DNA of 64,000 nt from contig NC_090020.1 in NCBI RefSeq assembly GCF_036417845.1, positions 35,262,425-35,326,424 of the forward strand, given 5' to 3'. A program made the translations under genes and the position numbers. Source of the stretch: Apteryx mantelli. Its lineage: Eukaryota; Chordata; Aves; Apterygiformes; Apterygidae. Below the pieces are notes generated by a model. The model had not been told where the DNA came from, searched no databases, and worked only from the letters and a program-made list of their open reading frames with translations. Shown piece by piece: positions 14,660 to 27,300 of the stretch; positions within the stretch are counted from its first letter, which is position 1; every line of letters begins with the position of its first letter.

Positions 14660-17600
14660 CTTTCTCAGATAAGATTTTTCTCCTATGACTAATTCTACTT
14701 AGTAATGAAGTGCTATAATCTTATTACAGAGACACCTATGCCTTAAAGTACTCCTGAGTTCATGCTGCAGAGGCTAACACTGTGGCAGCAAAAGTCAGGA
14801 TTTTTTTTTTTTTTTAACTACTAATTCTAAGCTTTCTAGACAGCTGCAACCTAGCAGGGTGTCAGGGAGTTCCAGTACCTGCTGTTAAAGGGACTAATCA
14901 TCTGAACCTTGGCTAGTCAAAAAAAAAGATGTAGTCAAAGCTGAAGTGATAAACACATACAATGCTCTAAATAGCACTACTGCATGACCCTTCCTTTGAC
15001 ATTTAGATTTTTTACGCAGGACAAAAGGACGTGAGAAAGATTAAACTAGTGTTCTCCTGACAAACTTCAGAACTCTGATTCAAGCACAGCTATTTGCTGC
15101 TAAACGTTCTTGTGTACATATCTAAAGAAGTCTTCTCAAAAAGTGAGATGGTCAGAAACGAGCTAAGAATCATCTCCTTAGCAGAAAAAAATTGGAGCAT
15201 GAACAAATAAAAAAATTATTTAAAAAAAGAACAAAAAAATTAATAAAAAAAGTATTGAAATGAAGGAAAGTGTATCTTACTGGAATCAACTGCAAAATGG
15301 CCACCTAAGGTTGCAGCAGATGGACTCTCCCAGCTTTAAAGGACTAGGTACATGAACCTGTAAGAGGCCCACTGGGAGGATGAATTAATACTTGAAAGGC
15401 TTGTAGCAACCAAGCAAAGGAAAATGACTCTGGGAGATGAAGTCAAATCCTCCTCTTTGAAGGCCAAGTTTTACAGTTTTCAGAGCCCAAGTTTGGAGTG
15501 CAAGTTCTTCTATATGCTTTTGATTCAAAATATTAATTAAAAAAACTAGATATCTTACAGATGTAACCTTGGCCAAAATTATTGATCAATGGGATGTCAA
15601 AATATTCCATTTTAAAACTAGGTCTTACTACAGTTAAAGCATTTTAACAAATTTGAGCAAAACTTCCTTGCAACCAGAACTAATCCTTATTGTCTCAACC
15701 TCCAGGTAAAGTTTGCTCACTTCATTTTTTTGTGTGTGTGTTTTTTTTTTTTTTTTTTTAATCAGAGCTGAGCACTCAGTTGGGTATGAAAGTAAGGCTG
15801 CTTTCTTTCCTTCTCTCTTCAGTAACTCTGTGCTATTTCAAATGCACTTTTATTACACTTACCCTACACCTTAGGTGGGTGAGCATTTCCCATAATTGTG
15901 TTAGAAATATAGCATGAGTTGCAAATCTCAGGTTGACTTTGCAGTCTTGGAAATCAAGGAAAAATCCAGATCTTTATTTTTAAGAACATATGACTTCAAA
16001 ATATACACATGGAATCTTTCCTACACTATTTTTACAGTCCCTTTTCCAAATACAGCTATGGCCAACATTGAATAAAAGCAAAGAAATTCAGAGTTCTTTG
16101 CCCTTGGCACCTTCCACAAACTTAGAGATAAGCTTTTACCATTGTGTATTTCCTTATAAAAGACTAAGACCTTACCAGCTGCTTGAGGCACCTGTGCAGA
16201 ACTTTTTAATATTATTGCTACATGGTATTTTGACATTTTCCCTCCCTAGAGATGAGAGAAATAGGGAAAATGGGTTGTTTTTACTACCTTCAGTTATTGC
16301 CTAGAGTCATGAGTTGTTTTTCCTTTTGACAGATGCTATAACATCAAGGTAGCACCAGCTCACTCTTGGTAAGACTTTAACCTAGGAAAGTGTTTTGCTT
16401 GCAATCTACTGCCTGGCAGTCTGGCCTTTATCACATTTTTCTTTTCTTTCACCTCCAGGAAGGGCAGGTGTGGTTGTGTTGATATACTTCATATACAGAT
16501 AAATAACTTCAGAATTATTTTGAAACACTGAAAATTGAAGTCTTCTATTTATCTTGCCACATATTCTGTTTTCATATGACTTGTATTAGCACTCAAAATA
16601 TTGGATTTATTTTGGATTATCTGGTCCCATAATCATCATGAGTTTTCAGTGTCCCATGGTTCCCAATGTATTTGCCCTAACATGCCTTAAAGTTTAAGGA
16701 ATAAAAGTGTAACTCATTGGTAAGGAAAGCTTTCTTCTTGAGGAAAAAGGAAAAATTACTGTCCAAGCACATTAAATCTTTAACCACTCAGTTAAGATCT
16801 CAGATTAACAGCTCTGAAAAGTTTTTTCTTCTAAACTTCAGGGCTTAAAATTTGTGTCTGGCAAGGATTAACAGACTGCAACTGAGTTTAGATGGTACAG
16901 TCTAGTGAATATGACTATTCCTCACTCTCCATTTCAGTTTTATACCTCTCAATATTAACAAAGACATAAGGCATGGAGTTGTACAGCTCTAAATATTCTA
17001 TTTAAAGTATTCTACTAGTACTTAAATGTGCACTTAAAGCCTGCTAAGATCACTAGTTCCATTGAATTAAAACCTCCAATGCAAATAAGCATGAGCATGA
17101 ACTGTACAGGCTAGAAGCACAGTTGCGCAAACCTATAGAAGTTTACTCTTGCAATTATGTATAAGCCAGTTACAGATACAGCCAATGATTACAAAATACA
17201 TTTCAGCAAATCATGAAAGGATAAAGCAGTAAGACAGAAGGACGTAATAAATGTAATGAAATACACATAGCTAGAAAACACTGTCCTGGAGCTATAAGCA
17301 ACATTCAAGGATGCTTAGACTTGTATATATGGTTTTTTTCTTGCCAATAAACACTTCAGTCTGTTACTAAAGGATTCAACCATTGGTATTTCCTATTTTT
17401 CACAGTGGTGTTTGAGTCACACTCTGACAAAAGGCATCAAGTTGTCAAGAGTCACATTTGCAAACCACAGGTAGACACCCCCATATATGATTGGGTAGCT
17501 AACAAAAAAGGACTCATCTCTTTCCAAAACAACCACAGTATTTTGCTAAAAATGTAAGCTTCTAAGCATAACTCAAGGTCAAAATTGCAGGGAGAGAGTT

Positions 17601-18040
17601 GCCCAAAAGACTGACTTCAGTTTCTGCACAAAATATACAACAGTCCCATTTAGAAAAGCATGAACACCAGCAAATGCTAAACATCTACAAGTGTAGAAAA
17701 ATCATTTGACATGGGTGATGTTGCTTGCCTTTTGTTTGCTGTAGATTGTTGCATCATGTCTAAATAAGGCAAATATCTGCTCGGAAGGACCCTTCAGATG
17801 GAGCAAAGCTAGCAGCACAATTGCTTTTCAATTCCACTCCTTCCACTACTATATGGATATATACGCATTAAGATTAAGATTCCAAAGCAGCAAGTAAGGT
17901 GCACTTCAGGTACAAACAACTTTTTGAAAGCCATAAGTCTAAATTCTCATGTGGATATGCAAATACAAGTTCCTATCACTTGCTGTCAACAAAACCAGAG
18001 GCTTAAAGAAAAAAATCTGATTTCAAAACTTGTTAGGGCT
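14660..18040. other. Intergenic region, nothing recognised
   Basis: AT-rich sequence with simple tracts, including a poly-T run near 14801-14815 and TG repeats followed by about 19 T at 15730-15759. No exon-like or RNA gene structure was recognised. The left limit of MFSD14B transcription may reach into the right end of this stretch. Confidence 0.5.
15730..15759. repeat. (TG)n followed by poly-T
   Basis: About five TG units followed by an uninterrupted run of 19 T. No target-site duplication or retroelement body was recognised beside it, so I treat it as a simple repeat. Confidence 0.8.
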
Positions 18041-18048
18041 TAATTCAG

Positions 18049-21000
18049 TTTATTGTATTTACGCTACCCAGCTCTACACTTCTCAGGGATTCAGCAGCTG
18101 ATCCAGCATCTACTTTCAAGTTAATGCAAGTCCAAGTAAGGATTTCAGTACTTTAACTTTTAGGCCCCCATGCAATACATAGGACACCTCCATAACACAC
18201 ACAAAATAGACTAAGGGCCAGCAGGTAGACAGTGCTAGCCAGGGAGTGCATCTTAAACCCTGCCAGTATCTTCCATTCTCATAGCATCCAGGGGTGAGAT
18301 CATCACTTCCAACTGTTCCTTTAAAGAACAGAGCAAAGCTACTCCTCTTTTGAGGACACGTGAGAAGACAAACAGTATCTTCTTTCTTTTTTGCAGCACT
18401 TATTCAGGAGAATTTGTTTAGAAAATAAAAATCTGCTTTCGAATAGTTCTTTAGACACATGGGGTTCAAACCTTCATCTCCACTCTTCTATTATCATCCT
18501 CACTGCCAAGCTTCCTAAGACACAACACATTCTACTGAAGCTAAGCCACCACGCAAACAAACCAATGGCTGGAAATCATGCTTGTTTTCCTTTATAATAT
18601 AAAAGTTAGGCCATTCTGCTTGTTTTCTCATCCTGGCTCCCAAGCATTTTCAAAACAACTAGGAAGGGTCTAAGTTTAGCCACTAAAGCTTAGTACAAAC
18701 TACAAGTGAGGGCTTGTTGGACCACAGCAAGAGGAAAGTCTGGGCATGAGATTTTATGAACAAGTTTAAATTCTGTCCTCGCTAAAAGACAATTCTGACA
18801 CCACTATACATGAATAGTTAACACACTTTGAGAAATACAAGTCACAAGGTTTTCCTAATGTTTTCCAATGTTATTCTAAACACAGTAGCATGATACTTCT
18901 GTGATAAATGCATGTACACAGCAGTGCAAAATCTCTGCACACTGTTCACCTTCTGTAAAAATCAAAGTGAAGAAAAAGGGGACTAGGAAACAACTATCCT
19001 AGGCATAGTTTTCCAGACTTCTTTCACTTCTGTTCCCTCCTCCCCCAATTTTTTGGGGGCAAGGCTATGGCTATTTTCTCCAGAGGAAAGTAAAGAAGTA
19101 TTTTGCACCAGAACAGTTAGAACTGTTTCTCTGGATCAGGAAATAATGTATTATCTTAAATGTTATTGTACATTCTTGCATTATAACAAAACATGCTCTA
19201 GAAGACCACAGCATCTGAAAGATGGATTTGCACTGGCCATGCCAATCTGTTCAGATCTGTTTCATATTCACAATAGGTCAAACTAAAAATTCAGAACTGA
19301 TCTATTGCTGGAATACTATTAACAGTAGTATGTTTGGCACCTGCTACTTTTAATACTGAAGTGTATGATCTCTGACATTTCATGTCAAGCTTAAGACACT
19401 CCATGCTGGGACCATCCAAAATCAAATTGTGACAAAGCATAACACCACTCATTTTTGAAACTTACAGGCATTCTACATTCACTTTTGAAACAGGAGCTTG
19501 ACTGCAGTCTAGCCTGCATCAAAAAGAAAGTATTTTCTATGCTGGATATTTTGAATTCCAAACAGGGTAAAAGGGTATTCAAAATAAAAAGGAACAGCTA
19601 AGTCCCATCAGAAATAGCATCTAAAAATCTTCAAAGGAAATTCAGATATTGAAATACAGTACTAGGATTAAAACACTTTCACTCTGAAGCAGGGAAGGCA
19701 CAGTGGACTTGGAAGAACACACACTTACACGTGAAACCTAGAAAGCTTAAGATGCAGATTTATTATGCATTAGGAAGCTTATTAACTTAAAAACCAAACC
19801 GCATAGTACAAAAGGTTTGTTATCTCTGCTCATGTGAAACAAGTTTCAAAATATATATTTTTAAAATTTGTTCAGTCAATACACAATCCTTTTAAAAAAG
19901 CTGTATATCTGTCAGTACCCTCATTAAATTTATAAATACATGATTTACACAGCACCCCATCTGGAAAAATTAAAACTCCTTACAAATATCTACATATATT
20001 GCATACATATAAAACTTTCATAGGAGTACTTCGTTAAAGTCAGGTTTAATGATCCATTTACACTGCAGCAAAATACATATAAATTTGTATTTTTTCATAA
20101 AATGTCTCTAAAAATTAACATATTTGTAGCCATTTGCAACTTCTTTAAAGCATCTTTTAGAAAGGAAGTTTGATATGAATATATCCATGAGATTCAGCAG
20201 GTGAGAATGATATGAAGGCTAAATATGATTAATAACTGAACACTAAATAGCAGTTAAGGCAGGGGTGAAAAGAATTAATAGGAAAGATTGTTTCATATGG
20301 CAGATAAAGTGACAAAATGCAATAAATATACACATTTCTTGATGTAAACTTCTCTGGTACCCACTGCCTTTCCTGCCTCAGAAGTTAGGAGTGTCCACAT
20401 TTCTGATGCTGTACATTACATCATTTAAAATTTTATTTTCCTATTAGCAAAACATTAATGTGACCAGTGCTCTCAGGTGCCATCTGGATCTGCTTTAATT
20501 GCTCAGCATAGACTGTTCTGAAATGTGGGTTTAAGACTTGGACATGATCCTCATTTAGGGGAAATGACTGTCACATGTAATCATTCACCCTCTGAAATCA
20601 CCTCAGCTTTTATCACTGCCTTCTGGTAGCTACTGGATTTCAGGTTAGTAAGTAATATTTGAGAATATGTCTTCAGGAAATTCAAAGCAACCTTTATGAA
20701 TAAACAATATTTCAGATACCAGAACTATATAGATCAGTCCCTCTCATATCCATGAGGACTACATGGGGCATGCATGCAGACAAAAGGTGTAAGAAATGCA
20801 AAACAACCTTTAACAGTGGTGGCAGAAACTGTGTTCTGTCTCAAACCTGATTATTTTGCATATGACTTTGGGAACTGACCATTCAACTTAAAGTTTCCAT
20901 TATGTCTGTATATTGAGGTTTTTACCCAATACCAGGATTTGACATGCATTTGCAGCCACTTATTGGGTACTGGAAATGGAATCACATCTAGTTGTGACCT

Positions 21001-21194
21001 CCTATGCTAGACAAACCCTCCTGCAAATGTGGAATCAGCCTTGAGTATGGATTTGAGTACTCAGACAGCATGTGCCCTCCCTTGCACATGGTTACCTTCC
21101 TGCTGGAGGCCAGATACTCAGCACATCCTACCCAGCTTCCAGATCTGCAATTCAGCACATGGATTTCTTCCAGACTCTCCTCAGAAGTTAGCCT
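18049..21194 (-). other. MFSD14B: MFSD14B 3' UTR and downstream flank (left limit uncertain)
   Basis: AT-rich sequence following the stop codon on the minus strand. Read on the minus strand, AATAAA hexamers occur at 20437-20432, 19764-19759 and 18054-18049; any of them could be the used cleavage signal. No interspersed repeat was recognised in this stretch, which is typical of a transcribed UTR. The first 68 codons after the stop remain open in frame, ending in TAG at 20990-20988. The true transcript end needs RNA evidence. Confidence 0.5.
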
Positions 21195-21398
21195 TCATAC
21201 GCTGCTATCCTGCAGGAGTGGCTCAATGTCCTCTTCGCTACCTCTGTCTAGGCTGTTGCTCAGGGTACTGCTGATGCTGTTGCTTTGTTTTCTGGTACTG
21301 CTGGCTTTACTGTGCTCAGGAATAAATAAGGCTACCAGAAAAGCAAGAAGAACAATGCATGCTCCAACCAGGAAGGGTGGACCAGGAATGATTGCTCT
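21195..21398 (-). CDS. MFSD14B: MFSD14B exon 12, coding part (residues 442-508, stop)
   Basis: Acceptor TCCTTGCAG, with two AG positions two bases apart; the one used keeps frame (AGA GCA). It encodes 'IIPGPPFLVGACIVLLAFL', the last helix, and a Ser-rich cytosolic tail ending EEDIEPLLQDSSV, TGA at 21197-21195. The human protein, from memory, continues about 17 residues past this point. Confidence 0.96.
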   Translation of the reverse strand, partial: RAIIPGPPFLVGACIVLLAFLVALFIPEHSKASSTRKQSNSISSTLSNSLDRGSEEDIEPLLQDSSV

Positions 21399-24300
21399 CT
21401 GCAAGGAAACAAGCATATCAGAAAGAATTCATGAAACTTAAGATATTGACTGCTGCATTAAGAACTATACCCTTAAGGCAGGAGATAATGGGGGAATATT
21501 TACATGGTCTACAAACTGTATACAAACAAGTTCACATGTGCACTGCAAAAAAAACTTTTGTGCATCTACAATTCCTATGAATTTCTCACATCTTCTGCAC
21601 ACTGATCTAACACACACAAATATACACAAAACTATCAGTTTACAATAAGATTACCTCACAGATGAAACAGGCATTGACTAATGTTTCTTTGTAAACACTT
21701 TTTTAGGCAACAAGGCTGTTAAATCAGGAAAACTCCTCTGAAGATTAATGGAATAAAGTTTTAATAACCAGAAGTAAAAATGCTCAATAAATCTTTAATT
21801 TTATCACTTCACATTTTCACAAGTTAGCTGGATATACAAACATCCCCCAAACTGAACTATATGCAGAGAATAATGGCAGGCTATGCAATTCAGGTAATAC
21901 CCCTCTCACTGCAAGGATAAATTGCTGACATATATGATAACTTGATATTTAGAGTTCTCCTCTTGCTCATGGGCAGTTCAATTTAAAATATAAAATACAA
22001 CTTACTTATCCATATTCCATAACCATGCTTAAAAACCAAGCACCAAAAATTTAAGACTAATTTTAAGCCAGCTAAATTTGATTGCTAAACTCCACAGGAG
22101 AGTGCAGCAATCCTGCAATTTTATTAAAACCTTAAATATCCTTCCTGCATTTTCAGCAACTAAAATTAAATAAAAATCAGAAGCTGAAACTTTTCAGTCC
22201 ACAGTACTTGTTTTTACCAAACAAAATGGAGAAAGTCAGTCTAGCATAAAGTGGGAAAGTTGAAATTGAGCATACAGTAACAACAAGATATTTCCCTTGC
22301 TTCAACTCTTTTGGCAAGTTTAAATTAAATCTAATTGTGGCAAAAAATTTAAGTTTTACACATATTAAACAGAATTTATATTAACAAAATTATATAAATC
22401 TTCCATAGATGCTAAGCCCAGAAGTACTTAAAAATTTAAAAAGCGTCCATGAATGAATCCCTTTATCCGTGGCTTAACAGCTGATCTATCTGAGCAGCTT
22501 TTGAACATGCCACTATTGCACTTTCACTGAAGGGAGCCATAAGCTGCATTGAAAAGTGGTCCCTGCTCATAGCATTGCTGGGTGTTTTTATTACTGCCTG
22601 AATACACTCTGATTGTACTGTTGCTATAAGGGCTATGGGTGGATAATTTCTATGATGCAACCTCATTCTCCTCTTAAGGCTACCTAGTTCTGAAAACAGT
22701 TATTTAGAAGGGAATGAAGATAAATATGCTTGACTTTTACTATCTATGCTGCTTTGAGGAGCAGATAGTCAGTATTCTTTAAACATATGCATCAAAACTT
22801 TTCCTAACAGAAGAGGAAGAGCTTCACTGCAGCTCTCCTACTTCAAAGACAAAAAAGGTGATATTAAGTAAAATTCCACTCTTAAGTCCTTTAGCTAGAG
22901 AAATGAGTAAAGGCAAGTTAAGAAAAAGGGAAACAGAAACTTAAGTCTGAACTGAATAAAAAAAGAAAACCCTCCTAGTGGCCTTAGAAAGGACTACTGG
23001 GATTTGTTTCTCTTCATTCACTTGACCTATTAAATAATCGAAACTTGCAGACTTTCCATCAAACAACTGTTAGAATATGAAGGTCTACAAAAATTTTAAA
23101 TCTGACAGTTTTACAACACTGTCCATCACAGAAAACTTTATGTTCAAGAAATACAACAGTACATTATGACAACTTCTAGCTTTCTCAAGTTAAACTTAGC
23201 TTTTTTTTTAAATGGGACAAAAGACAGCTTTCCCATATCAACGTGTCAAAAGTTACATAAACAAGTTAGTCACATTAAGAACTTCAACAATAGCTATATA
23301 AATAGCCTACTCATGTTGATAATTAGAGAACCTTTTCCTGTAGCTACAGGAATAACTAGTGTTACAGTAATGGAAACAAAGGAGGAAGAACTGTTTTTAA
23401 ATTCACCTTGACAGCACCCTGGATTTAATCAAGGTTCAGCCCAGTAACTGTGGATTCTCAATTCAGTTCTTGTAGGCTCATAGCTCTTGACAAAAGCAGG
23501 GGTAAAACATGAGCTCAAGTATCAATAAAAAATATTTAACAAGGCTTACCCTACTTAGCAAACACTAAAACACCTGATACCATCTACTGCAGCTCCAAAG
23601 ACTTTTGTTAAAACAAGGTAACCAGAACATCAAAGCTTGTAATTAAAACACTTCTTGGTAAAAACGCTATTAGCAAAATTATGTAGCAACTCCTAGCTAT
23701 CAACTTAAAACACTGGGAGAAGAAAAAAACAAGGTACATGTGACTTGCATTTGGGCCCTGCAAATCCAAGGTACTTAGCACTAAGGTTTTAAGTTGGCTT
23801 GTACACATTTACTTGCTTGTTTGTTTTATCTTGCTGCATTCCCTGGCTTTCACTTTCATTTTACTTAAAAGATTAAGTTAACATATCGTTTAAAAGATGG
23901 AGGTCTTTCCCACAGTTATGCTAGACTGAAGATTAAGAATTAGCAGGAAAAAACCTGTATTGTTATTTTCCTGAATGATAGTTTAATGTTTTAGGTGCCT
24001 GGTTACTACAAACAAGGAAAAAATGCAATTATATACATTCAGCACAGCTTATGAGTACATACATAATTAAACATAAGAGCTGCCCCACTGAAATTAGAAT
24101 ATGAGCAATATAGTTATGCAGTTACGAGTTATGCAAATACTTAACTATTCTGCTGTATTGCTGTAAGATGTCTACTTATAAGTTTCCAAAAACCAAGGAA
24201 GTGCAAAACTATGCTTTAATTTACACTTTCAGCATGCAAAAATCATGATTTTATAAGGAGTTTCATACATTAGACTTTAGTGCATTAAAGAGCCTTAAAA

Positions 24301-27300
24301 CAGAAGCTGACTTATCTATAACTTACTGGAATGCTCAGTCATTGCACTGTAATACATCTGGACTAATTCAGTGAGAACACATGAATTTTCTTAGAGTAAC
24401 AGGAAGTATTGAAAGTTTTTCTAACAAATGCACAAAGCCAACAAGCCAACTTTTTCCCCAGAGAAGCCTGGTGTGATTTGACACTTTAAGAAACTTCAGA
24501 AGCTGAAGTTAAACTAATGGAAGCATGCCAAAACTCTTGAAAATCTGAATCTGAGGTTATAAAGATATTTTCAGATTTGATTATAGTTTCCTTCCTGTAC
24601 AATATTAACATAGATAGAACTTTTAGAAGGGGGCAAAGACCTCTATTCTAGTTTGCTTGAGCAAATTATAGAGTTCTTCACCATGCATTAAAAAAGGAGC
24701 AACATGTTCAAGCTCTGGTTACAGTTTATACCTGGAAAGATGCATGGATTGGGGGATGGACAACAAATGGTTGTTTGCATAGTAACAGCTTCAGCCTGTT
24801 ACTTATATGTTGAAGTAATTCTTTTTTCCCCTAACTGAGCAGCTGAATGAGAAACAGAGATAAGACCTCTGAAAAGTCCAGTTGTTTAAAAAAAGCAATA
24901 AAGTTGTAGCTGAAGAGCTCAAGGAGATCAGGCTAAAAAGACATAAGGTCCACAAGAGATCACATTCTCCTAGCTCTAGTAATCATTGATTTGATGTTTT
25001 GGAAGCCAAATAGGAAAGAACAAAGCAGACCAAAAAGCACAGGTGGAATGGATAAGAAGACTGAAATGAGTGTCACAGAAACATTGTATAGAAAAGACTG
25101 TACTTTGGCTGGAACGAAAGAAACAAAAGCAAAAAGCATCAGAAGTTAAGGGTCATAAACAGTATTATTACTGCCATTAAAAACATCTGCACCTCAACTG
25201 TGTACTGAATCACTGTATATGTGAATAATTAGCCTAGTACTATGAGGTTCAGAAATAAAATTGCTATAACTTGCTAAGTTAAACAATGACTTTCCTATTT
25301 GCCAAAAATTCATATTTTGCTGTGATTCAGGATTATATCTGTGTTTTGAGTAGACTTGCAAAAGAAATTAACCAGTTCTGTTAGAATAGCTGAAGCCAAA
25401 ACTGCTATTTAGTGTGAACTTAAAGTTTACAATCAAATTTTAATTATGCACTATTTTAATATTTCAATAAAGTTGACAACTGGAAATTAAATAGTTCAGG
25501 AACTGGACATCAATATTTTAATCAAAGAAAAACAACAGATTTTTACCCTAGAGTTCTGCATGCGAACTCTGCATGTTTTACACTTACCTCATCACTGGGA
25601 TCTTGCATTGTTTTTCTTCCAGAACTCTGATCAGGTGGCAATTCATTGAGCTCCACATGAAAGAGAAAGAAAATAAAACCATACAGTGCTGGTCCCAGGC
25701 CATTGCACAGACCTCTTATTCCAGTTATTATTCCTTGGACAACACCTGAGAAAAGAAAAAAGCAAGAACAGAGGGTTATTTTGATTAATCAAGAACACAA
25801 AATTTAACAGTCCAAAATTTTTTCTAATAGCTGTTTCAAAGTATCATATACTATAATTGTTCCTATGTACTAAGATGTTAAGAAATACTTTGAAGACAAT
25901 TTTGCTGAATTAAAATAATCCTCTGCACAACCATAGTTCTGTCATTATACTACTATGCATACTATCAGCCATTTGAGTTTTGAAACTTTGCAACTAAATC
26001 AGAGATTAAGTATTCCAAGCATGGGCAAGTCTAATTCTCTCTATAAAAATTCTTCCACCCTCATCCAATGCCAACAATGAATAAGACAGAGGTTAAATAT
26101 GGTACTTGCCTAGCTGATTTTCAAGTGAAAGTTGTCTAACACATCCTATATTAGTCTAATGTTACTGGCAAAATATGGCCAAACTATAAATTGGCCTCCC
26201 TTCTGCAGTCTAAACCAGGATATATCCAAGTATCAGACAACTTATTTGGGATGGAAAAGCAGTAAATTCACAATACTAGCTTAGCTGCAGTTTCAGATTA
26301 AAATATTAGAAAAGCTTGATTAATCAAAGTTCTGTGGGTATATTTTTGCTTCAAGCTCATTAAGTGATTATGATGGCAACATAACTACAATAATTTGATG
26401 ATCTTAGACTAAGATGCTACAGGACATTATTTTTGATATTAGTAGTTCAAGTAGCCCCTTCCTTCTTGTGCCAGTAACTTGTAAGAAAGATGGACAATTT
26501 CCTTTTTGGCCTGTTTGCCATCCAAGATTTTTTCATTACAGTTTGACCTACAAGCTTAAAACGCTGCCTGCCACTAGGTGGCAAAACTTCACTCTAGAAA
26601 CTACTGTACACTTAAGCTAATGACTTCTGTAAACTTGCTCTTTAATTAAACTATTCATTTCATGACATGAGTAGACAATTGGTCTTTTAGATGTCTATTA
26701 GAAACAAAAGAGTTTTCAGCAGGGGAGAAGATTAAAAACATGCAAAATATTGTCTTTGGCACCTTCAAACTCAAATGAAATGCAGTTCTAGGAGAGAGAT
26801 TACTGTTGTTTCTCCCATATTAACCTCAATTATCTACCTTCTCATTGTACAACATTAAAGCAAGATTGATATTTATGACATATGAACAGGACTAAAATAC
26901 AACATTGTAAATTCAGCTATTAGATGCCAAAATTAAGACTTAGTACTTTGATGACTCTTTCCCACACTCCATTTTAAAACAAAATGGTATTTTTGATATG
27001 TTTATTCTCCTTCAAAGACAATTACATGCCATTTCTTCTTGAAATTTTCCTATTTGCTCAGACCAACTATTTACTTAAATTTCAAAGTTTCAAGGAATAG
27101 AAAAGGAAGTCGTATAGCAAGTAGAGCCATCTTTCCCCACACAGAAGAGAGCATTTTCTTGTGAATATATGGCTTATTTTAAATCTAGTAAGCTATGTTT
27201 TTAGTTTGCATTAAAAGATGGTACTGTTACATTAATACTGGTTCTCTCCTTATAGAGAGTATTACTTTTAGTAAAAAAAAAGAGGAAGGAAAAAGCATGA

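Noticed and set aside
22970..22985. Second CTCF-like site (minus strand, CCACTAGGAGG)
   Set aside because: Mismatches at two core positions.
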